Assembly (NCBI GenBank): GCA_963922205.1
Contig: CAWUHX010000004.1
Location: 868,001-932,000, forward strand
Direction: 5' to 3'
DNA from: Romanomermis culicivorax
Lineage: Eukaryota > Nematoda > Enoplea > Mermithida > Mermithidae
Length of the DNA stretch: 64,000 nucleotides
The notes under the pieces are model-generated. The model saw only the letters and a program-made list of their open reading frames with translations. It had not been told where the DNA came from and did no database searches. Both the position numbers and the translations under genes were made by a program. Shown in pieces: positions 43,475 to 54,655 of the stretch. Numbering within the stretch: position 1 is the stretch's first letter; each line of letters begins with the position of its first letter.

Positions 43475-44586
43475 CCTGCACGAGGTTGGACCAGTTGCCC
43501 TAAATTTTGAAATATTTAGGGTGCCACAAAAGTCTCAAAAAATTACGAAAAAGGCTAAAAATTTCAAAAATACACCGAAAAAGCCAAAATAGCCACTTTT
43601 TATCAAATTCTTCGAGTTGCCGAACATCCCAACATTTGTGTGTAGAGTTTCGTGACATTGGGGACTACCTCAATGACATGTATGAGCTTTGAGAGAGAAA
43701 ATTTAAGAAAAAACTCAATTTTACAAAATAAGACAATGTAACTGATAGAAACTGTTGAGGGTTAATTAGCAAATGGAAGCAGATATATCTACTTCTACTA
43801 AACGGCCATTAAGATGTGCATATGTTACTGTCTTTGTCAGATAGAAAATAATTATTCCCAAAATTTTCTATACAGGCAGGGTTGAAATGTGCAACTTGGG
43901 GAAACTAGTTTTCTTGTATTACATTTGATTTGCTCCAGTTTTCGACTTTTAAAACTCGTTTTCTCCGATTTTTGGAATTTCGATATTCTAGAATGCAATG
44001 AAACGAATTCAATAAATTCTCAGTTGGGCAGACTACAATTCGAAAACTAGACAATCAAGCAGGAATTTGGATATTTCAACCAGCAAGAATTTCTCCTTGA
44101 ACTGAAAATGTTTTTATCAAACAAAAGTCGAATTTTTTTTAAGATGGCAGAAAGATATAAGATCAAACTATTATTTATCCATGATATCTTGATCATTAAA
44201 AGCTACATATGGACATTAGCTAGAATGAAATTTTTTAATTGCACACTAGAAAATATATAATTTTTTGAATGAATTAAAATTTCATTATCCTTCATTATCA
44301 CGAATCTTCATTTAATATAACGATATAATATGCAAGCATGATCGCCAAATAAACATGAAAAAATACGTTCAGGATGATAAAAACTATCAAAAATTGAATG
44401 GTAAGTGAAGGTAGACATGCTGAAAGTTCCACCTGAGCTCCGTCATAAATAATAATAATTTGGATCTTTTAAAATGCACCAAAATGCATCTTTTCAATAT
44501 GGAATGAAAACTTTAAATTTTTCTTCCACATTTGTGGAAAAACCTCAAAAATTTTTTTCCACACTTCAGATTTTTTTCACATTATA

Positions 44587-45140
44587 CATACCTGTACTTG
44601 GGGAGGGGTCTCAACAAAGCTCCGAGGTCTGGGGGGGGGGAATTAGAGCACTTTTTTCGGGCCCGGGGTCAGTAATTCCCAAAATTTTGGGGGGAGGGGT
44701 CCCTGAAGAAAAAAAAATGATTTTTTCATGAAAAATGTCCTAAAAACGGTTCAAAAAATAGTAATCTTTGTCTAAAAAATGATAAAATGAGTACTTATGG
44801 CGCGGAGTGCAGACAAAATTGACGTTTTTGACCATTTTTTGTTCAAAAATTGACATTTTTCATGAAAAAAGTGACATTTTTCAGTATTTTTCCAGCTGAA
44901 ACTATGGGTGTCCCTAGGGCTACCATATGGCTAGCCATTGGATTGGAAAATCCTGGGGGGTCGCCCAATAGCTAGCCATATGGTCGACGATTTCTGGGGG
45001 GTTCCCGTAGCACTTCCATCCCCCAAATTACATGTATGAACATCGCCCAACTCCCAACCCCCCCGGTTTGGAAAAATTAAAAAATTTGCAAACACGTGTA
45101 TGCTTTTTGGCTTTTTTGGGAAAAATTTCGACTTTTTTTG
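44587..45140. mobile_element. composite MITE-1 in MITE-3 (segment B)
   Basis: Same structure as 21,068-21,640: MITE-3 left end, MITE-1 body without its left TIR, MITE-1 right end at 45,038, then MITE-3 interior. A hairpin (about 45,140-45,202) follows, as in A. Confidence 0.65.
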
Positions 45141-47230
45141 CAAACACAAAAAGTAAGAATTTCAGCTATGAATCTTCTGGAATTCTTACTTTTTGTGTTT
45201 GTAAGAATTTTCTGTACAGAAACATGGTTAAACAGTTGTATAACTGACGGACTTTTATGTAATCTCAATGCTTACAATGTTTTCCATAGCAATCGAGAAG
45301 GTAGAATTTGAGGTGGTGTAGCGATTTTCGCTACCAAATTCTAATCCTGACTATGATTTAGAGCTTTGTATTCTTATCACTTGGATTTCAAATCAATGTC
45401 ATGAAAATATAATTCTTGGAGATTTCAATCTTCCAAAATTTGATTGAAAATGCTTTTCATTTCCATATTCAGAACTTCACACAGGATACTTTGATGCCTT
45501 TTCATCAATGGGCTTATCACAACTGGTCACAACTCCAACACATGAAAATAATATTATCAACCTTCTTTTTGGTGGTAAATGTATCTCAAATGTTAGAGTC
45601 TGTCCACCATTTTCAAACTGTGATCACAACACCGTAAGTTCTAAAGTATGTTTTAATACAAATCATAAAATGCTTAAGTTTAGAAATTTTAAGAAAAGGA
45701 GTTAGGAGGCAATTGGAGCTGAGTTATCACTAGTTTCTTGGCCTGACCTTTTTTCTCCATGAATTAGTTCTGAAGAAATGTATCAAGTTCTTCTTGATCT
45801 TTTAACTCCTCTGATTGATAAATATATTCCATTAGTCAAGCAAAAACCTGTCAGATCCAAACACAATAAAAATATTCAACACTTGCTATCCAAAAAGCTT
45901 AGATTATGGAAAAAATATCCAAGATGCAAAAAATTTGCTAAAAAGCAAGCTTAACTTTTCTTATGTAAACAAATTCGATCAGAAGTGTATAAACAACAAC
46001 TAGCTGAAGAAAATCAAATTATTGCAAAAAATGACTCAAAGGCCTTCTATACCTTTGTAAACTCACGCCTAGGCTCTACTAGAGACCTGCCCCCTCTAGT
46101 ACATCAAGATTCTAATATCATAGATAATAATGTGAAATGTGAACTTTTTAATGATTATTTTGCATCTGTTTTTACACTGGATAATGACACTTTGCCTGAA
46201 TTCAAAAACCGATCAAACGTTGTTCTGTCATCAGTATCTATCACCATTCCAATTGTTTTAGCGGCCATAAAAAGCATCTAGCCATCAACAGCAGTGGGAC
46301 CCGACAATTTTTGTGCTTTTTTGATCAAAAAACTTGCTACAAATTTGGCCCAACCACTTTCATCAATTTTTGAAGTTTCTTTCCAGACGAGCCACCTTCC
46401 CAAGTTATGGAATTTTGCAACTGTTGTTCCTATTTTCAAAAAACGTGACCCAGCCCTGGTTGAAAATTATCGTCCTGTTTCCCTATGTTCAGTCCCATAC
46501 AAAATTATGGAAAAAATTATTAATAATAAAATTTTAAGTTTCCTTCATCAGCATAACCTTTTAGCAGATCAACAGTTTGGTTTCCTAAAACATAGATCCT
46601 GCGAACTACAGTTACTCAAGTGTAAAAACTCATGGCTAAATCAGTTGGACAAAGGACACTCCTTAAGACATGGTGTACATAGACTGCCAAGGCCTTTGAC
46701 TCAGTTTCCCATTCTAAGCTCCTTTTCAAACTTTCTAAATATGGTCTCTCTAGTCCCCTTTTAGGCTGGATATCAAATTTTCTTAAGAATAGATTTCAAA
46801 GGGTCAAAATTGGAAACTCCCTATCATCTCAGCTCAAAGTGTCTAGTGGTGTGCCCCAAGGTAGTGTATTAGGTCCAACTTTGTTTCTTTTGTACATAAA
46901 TGACATTATTGACAATATCAAAAGTGAAATTTTTCTTTTTGCAGATGATCTAAAAATTTTCAATGTCTCAACAAATTTTATGATTCTTCAACAAGACCTA
47001 GATACTCTTTCAAATTGGTCTGCCGTCTGGCAATTATCTATATCTACTACAAAAAGTTATGTCTTGTATTTGGGTGCGACAAACCCACCGTGTCAGTATA
47101 CTTTTGTTTCAAACATCTCCCATCAAAGGCAATATATGTTGAAGATTTGGGAGTTCTTATATCTCCTAATATGAAGTTTAAAGAACACTATAGATACATA
47201 GTGAAAAATGCCTATAATAGGTCTACTTTA

Positions 47231-48029
47231 GGCCCGTATTCACAATGGCGTGTTAGCGGCGTGCTGGGCTGACACAGTGTTAAATTTTGGCTAACACGGT
47301 GGTAAAACGGTGCTAAGTTTTATCCCTGTATTCACAATCGCGTGTTAGGGTCGAAAAATGGAAAAGTTAACACGGTATTCTAACCTGCCCCCTACCAGTT
47401 TTAGCAGCGTGTTAGCAGTAGTCTGTTAGTTAATTTTTTCAATTGTCATGGATATTATTGACCATTGGATCATCTTGATGAAACTGAAGAAATAGTACAT
47501 CATATTCGTCACTTTCGAGATAGGGCCAATCCATTTGAGAGCTATGATGACGTTACCGTTAATCAAGATACAAACTGTCGAAAAATGGTTCTCAACACTT
47601 GATTATGCTTCTCCAGGATCAATTAGAAACTTCTGGTCGAAATCATGCGATTCCTCCAGCACTTCAGGTTAATACAAAATCATAAGTTTTATTCATGAAA
47701 ATTAACTGCTCATCAAATGACTGTTCAAACTCAAAGATTACACACTGAAAAAAGCTGGTGTTGTTGGAAAACCTTGTTGACATTGACCACAATGTTATTT
47801 TCTTTCCTGTTAAATCATTTTTCATATTAAAAAACATGCTTGAGCTTATTCTACCACCCTGTTACAAAAGTCTCACGGTAGTAACACAGTGTTATCTAAC
47901 ACGGACTTAACACGCTATTGTGAATACGAGGTGATACTTGACACAATGTTAGCTCAATCGCCATGTTAGCCAACACGGTGTTAGGTCCTAATACCATGTT
48001 GACTTAACACGTGATCGTGGATACAGGCC
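47231..48029 (+). mobile_element. PIF/Harbinger element, internally deleted, TTA TSD
   Basis: A 799 bp element. Left end GGCCCGTATTCACAATGGCG and right end (complement) GGCCTGTATCCACGATCACG are inverted repeats, flanked by TTA on both sides (47,228-47,230 and 48,030-48,032). Subterminal CGTGTTAG / CTAACACG words recur at both ends. The 3 bp TTA duplication and GGCC start are typical of the superfamily. Confidence 0.9.
47449..47672 (+). pseudogene. Harbinger transposase N-terminal remnant
   Basis: Frame pieces HHIRHFRDRANPFESYDD and, after a frame change, TSGRNHAIPPALQV match the start of HARBI1-like transposases (an R-x-NPFE-x-YDD block, then SGRNHAIPPxLQV). The DDE core is gone. Confidence 0.8.
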
Positions 48030-48649
48030 TTAATTTTCAAGTCTTTCATCTCCCATGAGAAAAATACTCTAGCAAAGGCTTTCGTTACTTATGTACGTCC
48101 AATATTAGAATACTGTAGTTCAGTATGGAATCCACATTTTTTAGCATACGCTACATCGAAAATGTTCAACATAGATTTACCAGAAAGATTTTTTGTCATA
48201 AATCTGGTTTGTCCTATGAAGATAGACTTCAAAGCTAGGTCTACGCAAGCTTGATATTCGTAGATTAGAATCTGCCCTCTGTACCATGTACAACATAATC
48301 CACAAAAGAACAACTCCAAATCCTGATGACTTTTTCTGTATAAACAACAACAATACGCGTCGTAATCATGATCTAAGATTGACAATAAAGCCAGTTCATC
48401 ATACTACTGATTGCCAGTTTGATTTTTTTAACCGTTAGATTAAAGTCTGGAACTCGTTATCTTTTGATATCGTTAATTCTCCCAGTTTGCACACTTCCAA
48501 AGAAAAAATTAAACTTCTAGGCTTTGATAATCGAATTGGGGGAGGGGGGTGCATGTAAGTTGTTACTTTTCAAGTAACCTTTGCACCCTATTGCTGCATG
48601 ATTTATCTATTTCTTAAAATATTTCCTTTTCTTGCGGGTCGATTTCGTT

Positions 48650-48884
48650 CGCGTCAAATACGCGAACAGGAAATATTCATTGATTCGGCGCGCTGCGCCG
48701 AAAATTTTTTTTATTTCTAGTAAGCCCCTAAAACGTCTAAAAATCAAAGAAATTTAACGTTTGACCAGCCAAAAAATTTGTGCCAATTGGCACAAACGCT
48801 CAAAATTTTTTGTGCCATTCCAAATTTTTTTGTGCCAAAAATCATGTTTTGGCAGAAAAAAAACGCTGGATTCATCGTCCGACC
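48650..48884. repeat. half-copy of the palindromic repeat
   Basis: CGCGAACAGGAAATATTCAT through GTGCCAATTGGCACAAACGC matches the left half of 24,941-25,351 and continues as 30,290-30,400. Noncoding. Confidence 0.6.
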
Positions 48885-49800
48885 CGTGATTTCATCATCC
48901 TACAGTAATTCTCGAAGAAACGCCACGATTTGTCCGCAAGGTTAAACATAGCTGCCAGAACAGAATTCCGACAAAAAATATCGTCCCAACAAAAAATTCT
49001 ACTAGATGATTCAATATTCTCATACATCGATCTTGCAAAGGCGACAAGATTGGTACCTCTAGTTATCAACATTTTTTTATGCAGGGTAATACTGTAAAAT
49101 TTTCACTCTGAAAAATGCCTAATTCTATTTGATAGAAAAGATTGAAAATTATAGCAATGAATTGCTCTTTCTTTCAATTTGAGATGGAAATTATCAAATA
49201 ACTTTTACATTTTAGAAATGTTTTCCAGTTTTTCTTGTAAAAATAATTGAAAAACAGAAAATTATAGCAAGAAATGGCGATCTTTTTCCAATTTTACTTC
49301 AAAACTGGGAGAAATTTTTTTGCATTTTGGAGAATTTTTCCGGCTCAATAGAAAATATAGCAAAAACTTGCGATTTTTTCCTAATTTTATTTCCAAATTT
49401 TTGTATTTTGACAAAGTTTGCTAGGTTTCTTCAACAGAAATGATGGAAAATTTTACTAAAAATTGCGGTTACTGTCAATTTTACGTCAAAATCAGGAAGA
49501 AATTTTCGCATCTCGAGAAAATTTTTCTGGTTTTTCTGCAAAAAACAGAAATTATACACAAATGAATTACGATTTTTGCGAATTTTGGTTCAAAATTATG
49601 GAAAATTTTTCGCATCCTGAAAACATTTTTCAGCTTTTTCTATATGAACGATATCTCAATTTGACATACGAATTATAATAAAATTTTTACTTTTCAAAAA
49701 TGTTTTCCTGTTTTTTGTGAAGATGAAAAAAAGACAGGACATTATAGCAGGAAATCCGGAACCTTTCTAGGTAACTTCAATTTTATGAGAAGAATTTTGC
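48885..49800. repeat. FBL 3'-flank block (FBL-6 copy)
   Basis: Same landmarks as the other blocks (AATTTTCGCATCTCGAGAAA; a long A/T-rich body). It resembles the FBL-3 copy most, including the deletion around TTTTTCTATATGAACGATATC. Confidence 0.7.
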
Positions 49801-49999
49801 ATTTTAAGAAAGTTTTTTTTGGTGAAAATGATAACAAAACTGAACCGTTCTGTGAAAAATTCGCAGTACATTGATGCAATTGCAAACAAAATAATGGGAT
49901 AAATGCCAATTGGAACAACAACATGTTTACGAACTAACTAAGGGAAAAAATCTGATTTAAAGGAAAAAACACATCGAATGTTTCTTGATGTTCCAATAT

Positions 50000-50401
50000 T
50001 TTAGGTGGATGGGTTTTCTTGGCAGCAAAGATGAATCCATTCATCGATCAAGTCGTGTGGAGAAGGGCAATGCCAGCCGGTAATGATGGATAATCTTTTT
50101 TGCCTAGACAAACGATTCACCGGCTCTTGTCATAACAAGGAATGACTAATTGACGTAAATTTGGCAAATTTTGCAGTGCGTATGTTAATGTGTCCCTGAT
50201 TGAGGATATGTCGGAATAGGAATAATACATGCATAGTAGGAAATATTGCAGGTTGGGTGCTTTAAGGTTCAATTTCCGGATTTGTTTGGCATTCGGGATG
50301 TCGACGGAAAAATAACGTAAATTTGGACATTGATTCAAAATGGTCGAATGATCCTGGGGAAGCAGATTTATTAGCGTATAAATCTATACCTTCCAGTCAT
50401 A
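50000..50401 (-). pseudogene. FBL-6, exon 2 interrupted by the Tc1/mariner-type element
   Basis: FBL exon 2 relative: QCPNLRYFSVDIPNAKQIRK, LKAPNLQYFLLCMYYSYSDI, ALQNLPNLRQLVIP. The frame then breaks near 50,120, with the usual C-terminal end (GLINEWIH-type, about 50,030) in another frame. The family match ends at CCTTCCAGTCATA, where the element's target TA lies (50,400-50,401). No exon 1 is found on the far side. Confidence 0.8.
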
Positions 50402-50605
50402 CAGTCCGGCGCACAATCAATGCTGTGTTTGTGTTTGAAATTCAAACACTTCTCAAACAATCGGACAAACTTTTGCTCAAACGATTCACAAACAGCACAA
50501 ACAGTGTTTGAAGCAATTTTGTTTGTCATTTGTTTGAAAAGTGTTTGAAAAATGTTTGTGACCCTATCTCGAAGTGTTTGTGGATTGTTTGAGGCGGCAA
50601 TAAAT
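50402..50605. repeat. left TIR and subterminal repeat zone
   Basis: After the TIR there are about eight GTTTGA words in about 190 bp, in both orientations (for example CAAACACTTCTCAAACAA and AAGTGTTTGAAAAATGTTTG). Likely transposase-binding sites by analogy with other elements; this is inference. Confidence 0.8.
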
Positions 50606-51146
50606 AAAAGAAAAACAACTGGTGGCGCGTGTCATAAGTTGACAAGAAGATTAATGAACCTGCGAGTGTGTTATGACGAAGGTTGAATTTGTGCGTTGCG
50701 TTCCTTTATTGAAAAACAAAGATCTATTTAATGTAAAATTATTGTTATAAACAAATAGAATGGCCCAATTGTGGGTTACTGTATTTTTATGTGAAGATTC
50801 GATATTTATCATACATGTGTACCTGCCGAAAAACATCCAGATATCCAAGAATTTGAAATGAAAAATTTCCAGCAAAGTTTCATACTGTAATTAATAAAAG
50901 GTTCACTTAACTGATTCTGGAATGTATTGAAGAAGAGTGAAAAAATCAGTGGCTTATTTTTGAAAATTATTAAAATAAAGAAGGAAATTTGAAGTTCGGG
51001 ACAATGCTGGGCCACCCCTATTTTCCAAAACTTGGGGCACTACTTTAACAATGTGTTTGATGTACCTACGACACTTTTCGACTGTAATTTTTTCCGACCA
51101 AAAAAGTTTTTATGCCTTCAATGAGTTCGTTCAATGTTTTCGGCTT

Positions 51147-52049
51147 CTAGGTGCTACAGAGATATTCTTTCATTTCGTGCCAGACGTTTCCGATTGCATT
51201 CAGATCAGGTGACTCTGGTGGCCAGAAAATTGGATCGTACTTTGGTTCATTTTCATTAATAAATAACATCATATCAGAACTTTTGTGACATGGGGCACTA
51301 TCAGCTTGAAAAATATAGTCAGAAGATGAGAAATTTCGTTGAACAAAAGGAATCAAACCAATTTTCAATATTTCCTGGTAAACAGAGCTATCAATACAAA
51401 TTTTTTTGAGTAAAATAATAATATCTGTCGCACCATGCCAACTTATTCCAGCCCAAACATGGACTTTGACTGGATGCTTGGCATGTGACCTTAATGTCAT
51501 TAACTTGTCATTATGCTTTTTCCAAATCTGTCCTTTATGTCTTTCTAGTTGAATGCAGCTTTCATCAGTAAATAATATTTTGTACAGTAAACTGGGATTA
51601 TCGATTATTTTTGCACAAAAATATAATCATTTAATTTTATTTGCATGGCGTACAATTTGACAGTACTTTGGATGTGCAGGTGTCCATCCTAAGGAACGTC
51701 TCAAGTGGTTTACAGTAGCTGCTGATATACTGCAGTCAAATTCAGACCAAATTTTGTTAGCTAACTGCGGCCCAGTCATTTCATTTTTTTCATTCATCTG
51801 TACCTCAATAAAATCCAAAATATAATTGGGTGCCTTGATGGATTTATGTTTTCGTTTGTTCATCAAATGTCTCCTAATTCGATATCGGATAATTAAGCGA
51901 TGCATGCCAGATTTATTCAGCACTATTTTTTCATCAATATAACATCTTTCAACTATTGATCTGTCCTTTAGTCCCTTCTTGTGCAGTCGTATTATTCTTT
52001 CACGAATATAGGGACTATAATGCTTCAACCGAAGGGTATATGGATTCAT
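51147..52049 (-). pseudogene. DD36-type Tc1/mariner transposase, one stop and E-to-G change
   Basis: Cut-and-paste transposase for the surrounding element. About 300 codons in one frame from ATG at 52,049 to a stop at 51,147. N-terminal HTH region: RERIIRLHKKGLKDRSI and later TVNHLRRSLGWTPAHP. One in-frame TGA at 51,627-51,629 follows HANKIK. The catalytic domain has the first Asp in ILFTDESC (51,564-51,566), then VHVWAGISWHGA, and the second Asp in FQADSAPCHK (51,300-51,302). Thirty-six residues later SPDLNAIGNVW has Gly (GGA, 51,189-51,191) where the family has Glu, so spacing is DD36 with a lost third residue. The rest of the frame is open, so decay is light. Known DD36E elements exist, but they are usually small and single-gene. 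Confidence 0.88.
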
Positions 52050-52225
52050 GACAAAATAATCTAAAAAGAGGCAGGCCAGAAAACAAGTGAATGGTCAGCA
52101 AATATAGCATGTATGACACATTATACTGTAGGTTAAATTTCTGTACCATAATAATTAATCAACCACCAATGAAGGTAGCAACATTATGTGACAATACATT
52201 TCATTGCTCCAAGTCTCTGTGAAAC
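52050..52225. promoter_or_regulatory. likely bidirectional promoter of the two-gene element
   Basis: 176 bp AT-rich spacer between two divergent start codons. It is the only space where promoters of both genes could sit close by. No TATA box or initiator is clear enough to name. Confidence 0.35.
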
Positions 52226-52993
52226 ATGGCTTCTCATTCCAAAAGACAAAAAAAGAGAAAGCCTCTAGTGGATTTAGATGATGGAACATGGTCCGTCATC
52301 AATACCAAAAAATTAGAAGGAAGTTTGATTGACAAAGGGCAAAAAGTTTTTGTAACGTGGCCGAATATTGGATGAATTTCTGGAGTTGTGTGGGCAATCA
52401 GCAATTTGATCACACGATTATCTGATGCCCGTACAAAAGGTTCGAGTGAATATGTTTCAGATGACGAATTTGTTCAGGAGGCTGATGGTTGTGATCAGTT
52501 GCAATGAAAATCATCATCAGTGGCAAAAAAACGTCCGCAAAATCCAAATGATGTTGATCCTAGCAGTTGGGTGACTGCAGCCCCAGCATCTTCAGTTCAA
52601 CAAAGCATTGATGATGACATTTCCTCCAGCTTGCTGATAACACTTGCAACTGCGATGACATCTGCCTCCAATCTGGTCACAAATTTTGCAGGGGTAGCTG
52701 GAAGCAATGTCATTCACGACCGGCCAGATAGTCAGAGTGGCTACAGTAAAGGCGATGATCAATTGAACGATTTGAAAAAAATTATCAAATTATTAGAAGT
52801 TATCGCCGAAAATACAACAAAAAGTGTTTGGTTATTGGAAAAACTCACTTCGTGTCAAATTTCAGAACAGGAGCCAACAATAATTGCAATCGAAAACGAA
52901 AATGTGATTCTCAACGAAAATTCAAAAATCAGCGAAACAAATGGCCACATGACAGAGCCAGGTAACAGCGAGTTTAAAAATGACACTGCATAA
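52226..52993 (+). pseudogene. second gene of the Tc1/mariner-type element, function unknown
   Basis: One reading frame of 256 codons from ATG at 52,226 to TAA, broken only by TGA at 52,373-52,375 and 52,505-52,507. Residues 1-13 are basic (SKRQKKRKP), resembling a nuclear localisation signal. Residues ~30-60 (KGQKVFVTWPNIG, then SGVVWAISN) could be a small beta-barrel. An acidic stretch, a Ser/Ala-rich stretch and a helical, possibly coiled-coil stretch (LNDLKKIIKLLEVIAE) follow. I do not recognise the family. BEN-type proteins may have such a coiled coil before the BEN domain, but no BEN domain is seen here. Placement inside the TIRs and divergence from the transposase suggest an accessory factor; host-gene capture is the alternative. 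Confidence 0.7.
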
Positions 52994-54655
52994 TTTTTAT
53001 TCTTCCACTTTTACTGTAGAACAAGAAAGTTATGAGAAAAACACACTATTGCTCACAGTTCAATTTTAGTGCATATGAGGCAGAATTTTATTGTGAAAAG
53101 CTAACAGAAAACATGTGAAGCACAACAAATATTCTATAGTCAGTTTTTTATAAAATGCTTCCAAATAGAAAAGTGACAGAAGTCAGTACTGTCATTAAGA
53201 CTGTTTGCATAGAGCCTGTACTGCAAAAATTTTCACTCAAAAAGTTGTTAAGGATTAGGTCATTAAGCTCACAAATTTTCAGCCCTATATGACACATTGT
53301 TTATTAGCAAATCGGGAAAATCTAAAATACAACTTGCTTTCCTCTTTCATTATTTAGATGCATTTCGAGAAAAACAAACTGCAGGAAATTCGAAACATTT
53401 AGTAAAACATGGTAGTGTTCTAATATTCTGTGAGCTGAATTAATGCAGAGATGAGCAGTATAGCTTATTTTGCATATAATGAGACTGTATATTAAATTAT
53501 CAATAATTTCAGAGGAGATACTGCTCTTTTCTATGATGATGTATAGCACGGAGAAAAATAAGGCAGTAAACAGTTTCTCACTGGATTTCTCATTGGCTTG
53601 TAAGAAAAAAGGCATCTTCTAAAGCAAGTTATCAATTTGGATAGAATTGCTCAGGCATCATTGAGGCTAACTTGAAAAAATGGATTTAGTATAAATGTAA
53701 TCTATGTTCTCCAGTCAATGAAGGAAAAAATAATGAGACAAAATTAAGTGAAGAACAATGCAACAAAAAATGAAGTTATCATAATGTTTGGCAGTTTTTT
53801 ATACTCACAATTTAGTCTTTCCTAAAAAAATAGTTTTTTGACTCACAAAATAGAAATCGTCTCAAAAAATTCGTTGGATAATCGCAACATGAAAATATGG
53901 TTGTGCACATGAAAAATTATCAAGATGGTGTAGTAGAGAATAGCCCATAATGAAGTAGAGAATAGCCACTGATTTAGTAAAGGCAGACTGGACGAAAAAA
54001 TGTGTGGAAAAAATAATAACGATTGTGATGAACCTGGATTGCAATAATGTGCATTAGGTTTTTCCTCTACAAAAAATATGTTTTGTTATCTTCTGGCATA
54101 ATCAAAGGTTTCTATTATTCGACCCAAAAATTTTCAGAGATCAATAGGCCGATGGATTCTTTGTCCAGGTCGAGCGACCATCGGTGGCACCAATCGAGCG
54201 ACCATCAGCGGCGCCAATGGTTTTTGAAAGCTTGACCCGAAAAAAATCGACTGGTTAATAAAAATTGTTTTTTTAAAATATCCAGTTGAACCTGGAAAAA
54301 CGGCCTCATCTGAATGGAGTTCGATTCGGAACACTATCGATACTCACATGAGGCGTTCTTACAAACGTTCACATTAAATGTTTTTTTGATTTTTCACCAA
54401 TAAATTCGCCTGCAAACATCTTTTTTGTGTTCATTCGATAATTACTATATTTTTCTGATTGATAATATAAAAAAATAAAGTATGAAGTACACTTTGCTCA
54501 GTGGGAATTTCCAGCAGAAAATTCTCTACATTGTGTACCTATAGATATAGTAAGATGCACGGAAGTGGTTTCGAACGCTTTCCTGCCTATGGTAAATATA
54601 AACTGTTCCCGTGATTTATGACACACAGGTGACATTTATATGCTTTTCGGCTCGA
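52994..54655. other. interior of the two-gene element without a recognised gene
   Basis: AT-rich; small ORFs (for example 53,322-53,615 minus) show no family features. CGAGCGACCATCGGTGGCAC and a second similar copy about 25 bp on (54,170-54,215) form a short direct repeat. Confidence 0.5.

Larger units (their letters stand above)
45205..48648 (+). mobile_element. non-LTR retrotransposon copy B (CR1/Jockey-type), dead
   Basis: Endonuclease pieces TETWLNSCITDG (about 45,217) and NIILGDFNLPKFD (about 45,405); then DLPPLVHQDSN (46,087-), YRPVSLCSVPYKIMEK, QQFGFLKHRSCELQLL (a piece lost in copy A), SGVPQGSVLGPTLFLLYIND (46,842-), and FLFADDLKIF with the catalytic Asp pair intact. Frame breaks occur at about 46,280, 46,680, 47,100 and later. 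A PIF/Harbinger element interrupts it at 47,231-48,029; the C-terminus resumes beyond. The 3' UTR is cut at 48,648. Confidence 0.85.
42548..48650 (+). repeat. segment B of the direct segmental duplication
   Basis: Collinear partner of 17,960-24,860. It has a PIF/Harbinger insertion that copy A lacks, and lacks the hAT (18,134) and MITE-1b (22,163) that copy A has. The match to the retrotransposon 3' end stops at CTTGCGGGTCGATTT (about 48,648). The noncoding stretch 43,475-44,586 holds no gene. Confidence 0.75.

Noticed and set aside
52373-52507. TGA as selenocysteine in the second gene of the Tc1-type element
   Set aside because: The transposase has a TGA too, neighbouring residues are not redox-like and no SECIS-like hairpin was seen; nonsense decay is simpler.
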